Positions 17,007 through 24,338 of a stretch of DNA of 64,000 nt are shown here, piece after piece (within the stretch, counting starts at the first letter, position 1; each line of letters begins with the position of its first letter). This DNA is from Prolixibacteraceae bacterium (GTDB lineage Bacteria; Bacteroidota; Bacteroidia; Bacteroidales; Prolixibacteraceae). A model generated the notes under the pieces. The model was not told the DNA's origin. It did no database searches and was given only the letters and a program-made list of their open reading frames with translations. Where the stretch lies: the NCBI GenBank assembly GCA_019856515.1, contig CP082230.1, positions 434,001-498,000 on the forward strand. Direction: 5' to 3'. The translations under genes were made by a program, and so were the position numbers.

Positions 17007-17852
17007 ATGAAATATACAAAGACCATTTGCAAGATCTTTCCAGATAATGAGATTAATAGAGATCTTTTAGTTGCCACTTTGGGAGAGTTAGGGTATGATA
17101 GTTTTGTTTCAGAAGGAGATACTTTAGATGCTTATGTTCAAACGAAGCTATACAATACTCAATTGATAGAAGATGGTGCTTTGGATTTTGCCCCAATGTA
17201 TACTGTCGAAACTCAGAGTGAGGAAGTTCCTGATCAGAATTGGAATGAAGTATGGGAACAGGAGTCATTTAAGGAGATGCTTATTGCTAATAAAATTCTT
17301 ATCAGAGCAGTTGGACCAGAAAAAGATTCAAGTTATCCTTACCAAATAGAGATTGTACCCAATATGAGTTTTGGTACAGGAGATCATCAAACAACTGCTA
17401 TGATCTTAGAGTTGTTATTAGAGATAGAATGTCAAGGAAAACAAGTGCTTGATATGGGGTGTGGTACAGGGATTCTCGGAATCATGGCCGCAAAACGAGG
17501 TGCAGATATTGTTGATGCGATTGATATTGATCCATGGTGTTTTGACAGTACAACTAAAAATAGCGAGATTAACAATGTAAATCTATGCCTTAATCCAATC
17601 TTAGGAGATGCAAATGCAATCCCTGAAACAAAGATTTATGATGTGATTTTCGCAAATATACATAAAAATATTTTAATCCAAGACATGCATAGATATGCAT
17701 CTGTGCAGCGTCCAGGTGGAAAAATATTTATGAGTGGATTTTTTGTGTCTGATGTTTCAGATATGATTGATTACGCAAAAAAGAAAGGTTACAAATCACT
17801 TAGTGTTAATGAGAAAGATGATTGGGCAGTAGTTGAGTTTATTCGAGTATAG
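17007..17852 (+). CDS. prmA: Ribosomal protein L11 methyltransferase
   Basis: This SAM-dependent methyltransferase trimethylates lysines and the N-terminus of ribosomal protein L11. The N-terminal L11-binding domain (residues 1-90) is followed by the Rossmann domain. That domain has FGTGDHQTT, motif I VLDMGCGTGILGIMAAKRGA at about 148-167, AIDIDPWC for the adenosine ribose, and the catalytic-loop segment IFANIHKNIL. 281 residues is normal for Bacteroidota. It is cotranscribed with mltG and ends in a strong terminator. Confidence 0.92.
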   Translation: MKYTKTICKIFPDNEINRDLLVATLGELGYDSFVSEGDTLDAYVQTKLYNTQLIEDGALDFAPMYTVETQSEEVPDQNWNEVWEQESFKEMLIANKILIRAVGPEKDSSYPYQIEIVPNMSFGTGDHQTTAMILELLLEIECQGKQVLDMGCGTGILGIMAAKRGADIVDAIDIDPWCFDSTTKNSEINNVNLCLNPILGDANAIPETKIYDVIFANIHKNILIQDMHRYASVQRPGGKIFMSGFFVSDVSDMIDYAKKKGYKSLSVNEKDDWAVVEFIRV

Positions 17853-17878
17853 GTTCGTTCATCTATATTTTAATTATT

Positions 17879-17932
17879 AGCCTTATCCTTTAAATAGCTG
17901 AAAATAGTTATTAAGGGATGAGGCTTTTTTTT
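17879..17932 (+). terminator. Rho-independent terminator of mltG-prmA
   Basis: Imperfect stem AGCCTTATCCTT...AAGGGATGAGGCT followed by T8, 27 bases after prmA. Confidence 0.75.
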
Positions 17933-18007
17933 GCGTTCGATAGAGATCTTATGTAATAAATATGATGAATAATTGACTAATCATATCGGAAACAAAATGT
18001 AATTGTC

Positions 18008-18631
18008 ATGAAGTATTTGAAAATATCTCTCGTTAGTTTACTCTTTTTTTTGCCTTTTTTTTATGGAATAAAATATACTAAAGGAGAGTTCTCGTTATCT
18101 AATATCAGTAATGAAATTCAGCTCCTATTTAGCAAAAAGCAGAAGCTTAAGTTTACATATAATAAGAGTGTTGATCCCCGGATTCTAATTTTAGAAGGAG
18201 TGGTTTGTTGGGAATCTATTGAAGAGTTTAAAAGAATTATACAAGAGTATCCAAAGATTACAACTATTTGTTTTAATCGTTATATTGGTGCTATAGATTT
18301 TTTTTCAATAATACAACTATGTTATATGGTTCGAAAATGTCGGATGAATACAGTTCTTTTAAGAGGGGTGAAAGTCGATAATGTTGCTCTGTTGCTATTT
18401 CTTTCAGGGAAGAACAGAAAGGTGTGTTGGCCTTCTATTATTGATCAATCTTTCGATGGTTATGTAGATATTGTTGGCGAGTCAAATATTGAGAAAGTAG
18501 AACGATTTATGTGTGAATCAGGAATATCCAATGTTTTTATTACTAGGTTTTTAGAGGAAAAAGCGGGTGAAGAATGTAGATTGTCTTCCAAAGAGATCGT
18601 GCAATATGGGATTGGTTCTATTATTAATTGA
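18008..18631 (+). CDS. Unknown secreted protein, possible ClpP/crotonase-like fold
   Basis: I do not recognise this 207-residue protein with confidence. It opens with a hydrophobic signal or anchor segment (residues 3-22) and a short basic stretch. The middle (about 60-150) reads strand-helix-strand-helix: ILILEGVVC, ITTICFNRYIGAIDFFSIIQ, TVLLRGVKVDNVALLLFLSG, then KNRKVCW. This pattern resembles periplasmic ClpP/crotonase-like proteins (glycine turn, helix, S-A-x-A-LLF-x-AG-x-x-R). However, the place of the serine nucleophile reads DNVALL, and no matching histidine is evident. If the fold is right, it is a non-catalytic relative. Five or more cysteines are unusual for a periplasmic protein. 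It stands alone between prmA and a convergent gene. Confidence 0.55.
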   Translation: MKYLKISLVSLLFFLPFFYGIKYTKGEFSLSNISNEIQLLFSKKQKLKFTYNKSVDPRILILEGVVCWESIEEFKRIIQEYPKITTICFNRYIGAIDFFSIIQLCYMVRKCRMNTVLLRGVKVDNVALLLFLSGKNRKVCWPSIIDQSFDGYVDIVGESNIEKVERFMCESGISNVFITRFLEEKAGEECRLSSKEIVQYGIGSIIN

Positions 18632-18676
18632 TATATTTCGATTAATGGGAATAGTGCTTATTGTGGAATAGTTAGA

Positions 18677-18710
18677 AGCTAACCTTTGATTAAATAGTCA
18701 AAGGCTAGCT
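18677..18710. terminator. Inverted repeat between convergent genes
   Basis: AGCTAACCTTTGA / TCAAAGGCTAGCT with an 8-base loop lies between the unknown gene (plus) and the phosphodiesterase (minus). No strong T tract follows on either side, so it is a weak or bidirectional terminator. Confidence 0.45.
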
Positions 18711-18722
18711 AAGTTACGTAGT

Positions 18723-19226
18723 CTATAGCACTCCTCTTGCTCCTAGTTCAATTACTCTTAGGTTTTTAATTTCACCAGCATCTATTTCGAACTTGATTAA
18801 TGTTCGAACCTTGTGGAACCCATGCTTACCAATGGCACCCGGATTCATATGGATAAGTTTTTTTGTATTGTCAGGTATCACTTTTAGTATATGTGAGTGT
18901 CCAGAGATGAATAGTTTTGGTTTTTCTTTCGTGAGTATTGGGCCAATTCCTTTGTAGTACCTACCTGGATAACCACCAATGTGGGTCATTACTACCTTTA
19001 GTCCTTCTGTTTCAAATATCTGAATTTGTGGAGTTGCATTCCTAACTTTATGGTCATCTATATTGCCAAATACGGCACGTGTCTTTGTAATATTTTCTAA
19101 TTGATCCAGTACTTCAATTCCTCCAAGGTCTCCCGCATGCCATATTTCATCAACGTCCTGGAGATGTTTTATTGCAACAGAATCAAGGTTTCCGTGACTG
19201 TCAGATAATAATGCGATATGTTTCAT
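18723..19226 (-). CDS. YfcE/MJ0936-type metallophosphodiesterase
   Basis: This calcineurin-like phosphoesterase of about 167 residues has the full metal-binding set: SDSHGN (D9, H11), HAGDLGG, GNIDDH (Asn/Asp region), MTHIGG and ISGHSHI. Proteins of this family hydrolyse phosphodiesters in vitro; the natural substrate is unknown. The start is taken at ATG 19226 (MKHIALLSDSHG), which places the beta strand and first metal motif at the N-terminus as in relatives. An upstream in-frame ATG (19250) would lie inside the terminator hairpin of the neighbouring gene and is rejected. Confidence 0.85.
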   Translation of the reverse strand: MKHIALLSDSHGNLDSVAIKHLQDVDEIWHAGDLGGIEVLDQLENITKTRAVFGNIDDHKVRNATPQIQIFETEGLKVVMTHIGGYPGRYYKGIGPILTKEKPKLFISGHSHILKVIPDNTKKLIHMNPGAIGKHGFHKVRTLIKFEIDAGEIKNLRVIELGARGVL

Positions 19227-19236
19227 AAAATAAAAA

Positions 19237-19267
19237 AACGTAAAAGACATTGTTGCTTTTACGTTTT
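19237..19267 (-). terminator. Terminator of the TPR regulator gene
   Basis: On the minus strand AAACGTAAAAG / CTTTTACGTTT with a 9-base loop ends in a T7 tract. It lies between the TPR regulator stop and the phosphodiesterase start, so the two same-strand genes are separate units. Confidence 0.75.
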
Positions 19268-19278
19268 AAATATAACGA

Positions 19279-21033
19279 TTAAAATTGGGATAAATAGGTG
19301 ATTAAGTTTTCATCTCTTGGAAGGTCCATTTTTTTTCGTAGTCTTGATCTTGCAACATCAATACTTTTGGCACTTTTATATGTTAGAGCACTTATCTCTT
19401 TGGTGGTCATATTTAATCTTAAAAAGGCGCATATCTTTCTCTCATTTGGAGTCAGGTTTGGATGTCTTTTTTCAATATTCCGATAAAAATCACTATGGAC
19501 TTTTTCAAATCTTACCTCGAATTCTTTCCATCCATCATCTTTTTTGAAGAAATGTAGTTTGTCGATGATTTGATTGACACTTCGTTGTGCGTTCTTGGGA
19601 ATTATTAGCTGTTGAAGCATTTTTACTACATCGTCAATGAATTCGTTTGTTTTGACCATTGAGATTGCTTTGGATGCTAACTCATTATTCCTGAAGTTAA
19701 GCTCTCTATTTAACCTTTCATTCTCTTGCTCCTTCTTGTATATCTCAAGTTCTGCAATTTCACGCTTCTTTGCATTCATCATTTGTTGTTGTTTCCTTTT
19801 CTGTTTAAACCAAATGATTAAGAAAAATAAGAATAACATTGAAAGACAAAATAGGATAAGTAAAAGTTTCGTCCTGATTTTCTGTTTGTCGTTAATTAGT
19901 TTCAGTTGTTTTACCTCTTGAGACTCTTTGAAGGCATCGATACTATAAAGGAGTTTTGAGAATTCACTTCTGCTGTTTCTTTGATCAATACCTTGTTTTA
20001 AAGTAATGTAGCTATTCTGGTATTCTGAAGCATCTTTGTACCTCTTTTCTTTAATGTATAAGTTTGATAAGAAAAGAATGGCATCTAGTTTTTGACTCTC
20101 GAGTTTGTAGCTTTCGAAAAGCTTATAAGCTCTATGTGCATTTTCCTCAGCTTGATTTAAATCTTCAAGATGTTCATAGCAGGAAGCGATTTTTAATGTC
20201 GTTTTACCTACTTCTAAGTGTTGTTGTTTAAGAGTGTACAGATTTAATGAACTTTCATAAAAGTGTAGTGCTTCAGCATACTTCTTATAGGTAAAGTAAG
20301 CTTCGCCAAGTTCTGAATCTACAAGTGCTACATTATCTGGTTCACGATCTCTTGCGTACATTTGTTTGGCATCTTTCATATATTTAATTGCTTTTTCAAA
20401 ATATCCCTGTTCTAGAAATACTTGTGCAATTAACAGTCTAGAGTGTGCCATGAGGCCTAGATTATTCTGTCGTTTTCTTATTTCGTATGCTTTCTGAAAA
20501 TAGGCAAGTGCTTTTTCATAATTTTGAGTTTTTAATGCAACCATTCCAAGGTTATTAGACGCTACAGCCATTCCATAATTGTCTGAAGTCTTTTCGAATA
20601 TTTCGTAAGACTGCTGGTAGTATTGTCTTGGAAGTTCATAATTATTTAGAGCATAGTATACATTTCCAATATCATTAAGACAATAAGCTTTACCATTTTC
20701 GTCATGTGCTAGATTAATATTCTTAAGTGATTCAAAATATGCATCCATGGCTAATGAGTAAATCTTTAAATCAAGATAGACATTTCCGATACGATTGAAG
20801 ATTGAAGATTTGACTTTAGGGTTGTCCTGAACGACATCTAGTTGTGAAGCTTCTTTCATCAAAGCTACAGCTTGATAGGGGTTGTTCCGTTTTAGCGCTT
20901 GGTATTTTTCAAAATAAGTTGATAAAGTATCTGGTATATTCTCACTTGGTTGTGCATAACCTCTATGGGTAAGAGATATAAATATCACAACGATTGTAAA
21001 AGATAATATAAAGGTTTTCAATCTTTGATTCAT
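19279..21033 (-). CDS. TPR membrane protein with C-terminal LuxR-type HTH
   Basis: This 584-residue protein is of a type common in Bacteroidota. It has a signal peptide (residues 1-28, ending GYAQ) and a periplasmic array of about 8-9 tetratricopeptide repeats, for example AVASNNLGMVALKTQNYEKA and AHSRLLIAQVFLEQGYFEKA. One transmembrane helix follows near 390-412 (LLLILFCLSMLFLFFLIIWF), then a cytoplasmic coiled coil (KKREIAELEIYKKEQENERL) and an HTH (NLTPNERKICAFLRLNMTTKEISAL) at the C-terminus. It looks like a one-protein sensor/regulator that reads something in the periplasm and acts on DNA. ATG 21033 is chosen because a -7 box lies at 21083-21090, downstream of the longest possible start (21126), and because the signal peptide begins there. 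Targets are unknown. Confidence 0.82.
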   Translation of the reverse strand: MNQRLKTFILSFTIVVIFISLTHRGYAQPSENIPDTLSTYFEKYQALKRNNPYQAVALMKEASQLDVVQDNPKVKSSIFNRIGNVYLDLKIYSLAMDAYFESLKNINLAHDENGKAYCLNDIGNVYYALNNYELPRQYYQQSYEIFEKTSDNYGMAVASNNLGMVALKTQNYEKALAYFQKAYEIRKRQNNLGLMAHSRLLIAQVFLEQGYFEKAIKYMKDAKQMYARDREPDNVALVDSELGEAYFTYKKYAEALHFYESSLNLYTLKQQHLEVGKTTLKIASCYEHLEDLNQAEENAHRAYKLFESYKLESQKLDAILFLSNLYIKEKRYKDASEYQNSYITLKQGIDQRNSRSEFSKLLYSIDAFKESQEVKQLKLINDKQKIRTKLLLILFCLSMLFLFFLIIWFKQKRKQQQMMNAKKREIAELEIYKKEQENERLNRELNFRNNELASKAISMVKTNEFIDDVVKMLQQLIIPKNAQRSVNQIIDKLHFFKKDDGWKEFEVRFEKVHSDFYRNIEKRHPNLTPNERKICAFLRLNMTTKEISALTYKSAKSIDVARSRLRKKMDLPRDENLITYLSQF

Positions 21034-21082
21034 GTCTGTTTTTTTGAGTCCATATAACATCACTCCATAAGACTTATTGTAA

Positions 21083-21090
21083 CAAATGTA
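21083..21090 (-). promoter_or_regulatory. Candidate -7 box of the TPR regulator
   Basis: Minus-strand TACATTTG matches TAnnTTTG and lies 50 bases before ATG 21033. Transcription starting here would exclude the longer N-terminal reading. Confidence 0.45.
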
Positions 21091-21126
21091 ATGCCGTGTA
21101 GAGCAATATCTTTTTATTGTAAACAA

Positions 21127-21544
21127 TTATTATAGATATTTAGTTTTAGTTTCTTGAAAGAAGAATAGTCGCATAAATTCTTCTTCGTAAATAACTTATG
21201 GATTGGTCGATTGTTGGGATATTGGGCTGAAATGTTGAAGGTAAATATTTTTTATGTCGTTGATGGATCTCTCCCAATTATTTAGACTGTTATTCATTAT
21301 AAATATGGTTTGATTCTGTATTCAAAGATAGGAAAAGTTTAAGTTTAATAAATGTTAATGTGTAATTGTGTCTCTTATTTTGTTCTTTTTTGATGTCTTT
21401 AATAACAGTATTAGTACACCGGTTAACTGTATTAAATAATGTTTTTTTAAGCAGATTAATTGTCAAAATAAAATGGAACTTGATTTTAAAGAGTAGATGT
21501 TGTGAACAAAAAAAGATCATATATGTTTTTAATTTAAAAGGTTT
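21127..21544. other. Divergent intergenic region
   Basis: 418 bases between the TPR regulator (minus) and pirin (plus). Apart from the AT-rich leader, no RNA gene or repeat is seen. Short open frames here lack recognisable features. Confidence 0.4.
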
Positions 21545-21550
21545 ATGATT

Positions 21551-22258
21551 ATGACTAGATCTATTATCCATCGTGCAAATACTAGAGGCCTCTCCAATCT
21601 AAGTTGGATGAAGAGCTTCCATTCTTTTAGTTTCGGACAATATTTTAACCCTATACGTATGCAATTTGGTAAATTGCGGGTGTTAAATGATGAGAGAATT
21701 ATGCCTAACCGAGGCTTTTCATCGACTCCTTTAGATAATATGGAGATGGTTACTATTGTGATGAATGGTAAATTGCTTCACCGGGACTCTTTAGGCAACC
21801 ATCAGGTTTTAACTGCTGGTTCTGTTCAATGTTTAACAAGTGGTAAAGGGATAAAGCATTCAGAAATGAATGATGGTGATGAAGAGTTAAGATTGATCCA
21901 TTTGCGTTTCTTACCCAAGGAGAAAGGGTTCGATCCAAAATATAGTTTCTGTAATTATGATTTGGTTACAGTTCGAGATGAATTGCTCGCTCTAGTAACT
22001 CCAGATCAGACTTGTTCTGTTGCTCAGGATGTGTATGTTTATTGGGGCAATATGAAAAAAGATAAGAATATTGTATACAAAACACATGATCCTAACAATG
22101 GGATTTATTTGATCTCTATGGAAGGTATGATTCAGATGGTTGATCATGTTGCTTTTGCAAGTGATGCAATTGGTGCCTGGCCAGATGGAGATGACGTAGA
22201 GATAAAGATGATGTCTGATGCGAAGTTTTTATTAATAGAAGTGCCACCCAAAAGGTGA
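21551..22258 (+). CDS. Pirin family protein with altered metal site
   Basis: This bicupin of about 235 residues is in the pirin/YhhW family, some members of which are metal-dependent quercetin dioxygenases. The family landmarks are present: SFHSFSFGQYFNP, FGKLRVLNDE, HRDSLGN and LTSGKGIKHSEMND. Pirins bind the metal through two histidines in GTHPHRDME plus H and E in the HSE motif. Here the first motif reads SSTPLDNME, with Thr and Leu at the two histidine places, while H and E of KHSEM remain. The metal site should therefore be damaged or different, and dioxygenase activity is doubtful. An alternative start lies two codons upstream (21545). It stands alone and ends in a good terminator. Confidence 0.85.
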   Translation: MTRSIIHRANTRGLSNLSWMKSFHSFSFGQYFNPIRMQFGKLRVLNDERIMPNRGFSSTPLDNMEMVTIVMNGKLLHRDSLGNHQVLTAGSVQCLTSGKGIKHSEMNDGDEELRLIHLRFLPKEKGFDPKYSFCNYDLVTVRDELLALVTPDQTCSVAQDVYVYWGNMKKDKNIVYKTHDPNNGIYLISMEGMIQMVDHVAFASDAIGAWPDGDDVEIKMMSDAKFLLIEVPPKR

Positions 22259-22284
22259 TAAAGACTTTAATTAAATATTCTTAA

Positions 22285-22316
22285 AGTTGCTACTTTTTCA
22301 GTGGCAATTTTTTTTT
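22285..22316 (+). terminator. Rho-independent terminator of the pirin gene
   Basis: TTGCTAC / GTGGCAA stem with a 7-base loop and a T9 tract, 28 bases after the stop. Confidence 0.75.
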
Positions 22317-22388
22317 GAACCTTACTCGCTTTAATCTTGTTAAAGTTGCATGATTACTTTAAGTATAACCATGTAATAAAAATGAGTT

Positions 22389-24023
22389 ATGAGAAAAAAC
22401 TTTCAATTTTTTGTTTTTATTGTGGCATTGTGTCTAACTTTTTCTATAGATGCATTTGCGCAAAGAAGTAAAAAGAAAAATAATTTAAAAGGATCTAAGC
22501 CGAACATCATAATGATTGTGTCTGATGATACGGGATGGGGGGATTTTACTTCATATGGCGGAGGTCTTGGGCGTGGTATAAAATGCCCTAGCATGGATCG
22601 CCTTGATAAAGAAGGTATGCAGTTTTGGGATTTTTATGGGCAACCAAGTTGTACGCCAGGAAGAGCTGCGATGCAAACGGGACGTATTCCTAATCGAAGT
22701 GGAATGACGACTGTTGCTTTTCAAGGTCAAGGTGGAGGTTTACCTGCTGCTGAATGGACTATTGCTGAAGTGTTGAAAAGTGCCGGTTATCAGACTTTCT
22801 TTAGTGGCAAGTGGCACTTGGGTGAGAGTGATTATGCCCTTCCGAATGCTCAAGGATATGATATTATGAAAAATGTTGTCTTATATCACCTGAATGCATA
22901 TACTTACACCATGCCATCTTTTCATCCTGGAATGACTGAAGAGCAAATAGATTTTTTTAAAAAAGTAACTACGGGTATTCTGGAAGGAAAAGCCAATGAG
23001 CCTGCGAAAGAAGTAGAGAAGGTGACAAAAGAAAATATAGGGGAATTAGATATGGTGATGATGGAGAATGTATTGCCACAAATTGAGACCTATGCCAAAA
23101 GTAAGAAGCCGTTCTTTATGAGTATTAATTTTGCAAAGAACCATCAACCAAATATCCCTTCGAAACAGTTTGCTGGAACTTCTCCTGCTAAAACAAAGTA
23201 TGCTGATGCGGTTCAAGAGTTGGACTATAATGTTGGTCGTATTCTTGATAAGGTTGAAGAGATGGGGATCGCTGAGAATACATTAATTATATACACTGTT
23301 GATAATGGTTCTTGGCAAGATGTGTATCCAGATTGTGGGTATACTCCTTTCCGAGGTACTAAAGGTACAGATAGAGAGGGTGGTTCAAGAGTTCCTGCAT
23401 ATGCAATGTGGAAAAATGTAATTAGTCCCGGTTCCGAGTGCTTTGATGTAACTGGTGGTTTAGACTTTATGGCTACATTTGCAAGTCTAGCAGGAGTTGA
23501 ATTACCAACGGAAGACCAAGAAGGTAAACCAACAATCTTTGATAGTTATGATATGCTTCCATTGTTAACTGGTCATTCTTCCGATTTTAAAAGAGATGCT
23601 TGGTATTATTTTACAGAGAGAGAACTAGCGCCAGGAGCAATTCGGGTTGGTCGATGGAAATTTGTATTTAATATGAGGGGTGATAATGGTGCTACTCCTG
23701 GATCTGATAAGCCATCTCCATTATTAGGATGGACAGGTCCAGAGATGTATGTGGCAACTGTTCCTCAAGTTTATGATTTATGGCAGGATCCTCAAGAGAG
23801 ATATGATGTCTTTATGAATTCATTTACAGAAAGTACCTGGACTGTACCAATGATGTCTCTTCATTTAGAAAAAATTCTTAATTCATATATCAAGTATCCG
23901 CCAAGACCTGTTCAGAGTGAAGGTTACTCTGGCTCATTAACGATTACTCGATTTAGAGAATTGATGAAGATCAATGGAGAATTAAAGGAGAAAGGATTTA
24001 AATTTAAAATCACTTCACATTAG
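22389..24023 (+). CDS. S1-family sulfatase (arylsulfatase type), secreted
   Basis: This formylglycine-dependent sulfatase of 544 residues has a Sec signal peptide (about 1-25, ending AFAQ). The metal-binding aspartates are in IVSDDTGWGD (D46, D47). The modification motif reads SCTPGRAAMQTG (C88): Cys-type, with Pro at +2 and Arg at +4, but Gly at +3 where Ser/Ala is more usual. Related S1_4-like arylsulfatases have CTAGR, so Gly at this place is within the family. GKWHLGE supplies the Lys-His pair, and VDNGSW is the second metal-binding segment. It would remove sulfate from a sugar in the periplasm after maturation by a radical-SAM enzyme not encoded here. It sits 6 kb before the glycosaminoglycan cluster and may serve it; the substrate is not known. 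Confidence 0.85.
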   Translation: MRKNFQFFVFIVALCLTFSIDAFAQRSKKKNNLKGSKPNIIMIVSDDTGWGDFTSYGGGLGRGIKCPSMDRLDKEGMQFWDFYGQPSCTPGRAAMQTGRIPNRSGMTTVAFQGQGGGLPAAEWTIAEVLKSAGYQTFFSGKWHLGESDYALPNAQGYDIMKNVVLYHLNAYTYTMPSFHPGMTEEQIDFFKKVTTGILEGKANEPAKEVEKVTKENIGELDMVMMENVLPQIETYAKSKKPFFMSINFAKNHQPNIPSKQFAGTSPAKTKYADAVQELDYNVGRILDKVEEMGIAENTLIIYTVDNGSWQDVYPDCGYTPFRGTKGTDREGGSRVPAYAMWKNVISPGSECFDVTGGLDFMATFASLAGVELPTEDQEGKPTIFDSYDMLPLLTGHSSDFKRDAWYYFTERELAPGAIRVGRWKFVFNMRGDNGATPGSDKPSPLLGWTGPEMYVATVPQVYDLWQDPQERYDVFMNSFTESTWTVPMMSLHLEKILNSYIKYPPRPVQSEGYSGSLTITRFRELMKINGELKEKGFKFKITSH

Positions 24024-24045
24024 ATTAATAAGGATTAAAATGGGA

Positions 24046-24077
24046 AAGGCTAGCTCATATGGGTTAGTCTTTTTTTA
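24046..24077 (+). terminator. Terminator after the first sulfatase
   Basis: AGGCTAGCTC / GGGTTAGTCT imperfect stem with a T7 tail, 23 bases after the stop. From here to 24338 no further element is seen. Confidence 0.65.
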
Positions 24078-24338
24078 TATCCCCCATACATGAAAGCTTG
24101 TCTGAGAAATGTAAAAGTGTCCACATAATAAAATGAACGTATTCGTGTTAGATCTTAAAAAGGAACAGGTTGCTAATATGTTTGAAATTAGATTAGTGTG
24201 AGGTGTCTATAGTTAATGTTTCGAAGCAAAATTTGTGTTGTAAATATTTCAATAATTATTTCCATAAATTTTGTTGACAAACATCCTTATTAAAATAAAA
24301 ATCTTTTAGCTATTTTCGGAAAATTATGTATAAAAACT

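Noticed and set aside
19227..19250. Longer N-terminus of the phosphodiesterase
   Set aside because: It would start inside the terminator hairpin of the neighbouring gene and adds residues before the first beta strand that relatives lack.
21034..21126. Longer N-terminus of the TPR regulator
   Set aside because: It contains the candidate -7 box and would push the signal peptide to residue 32.
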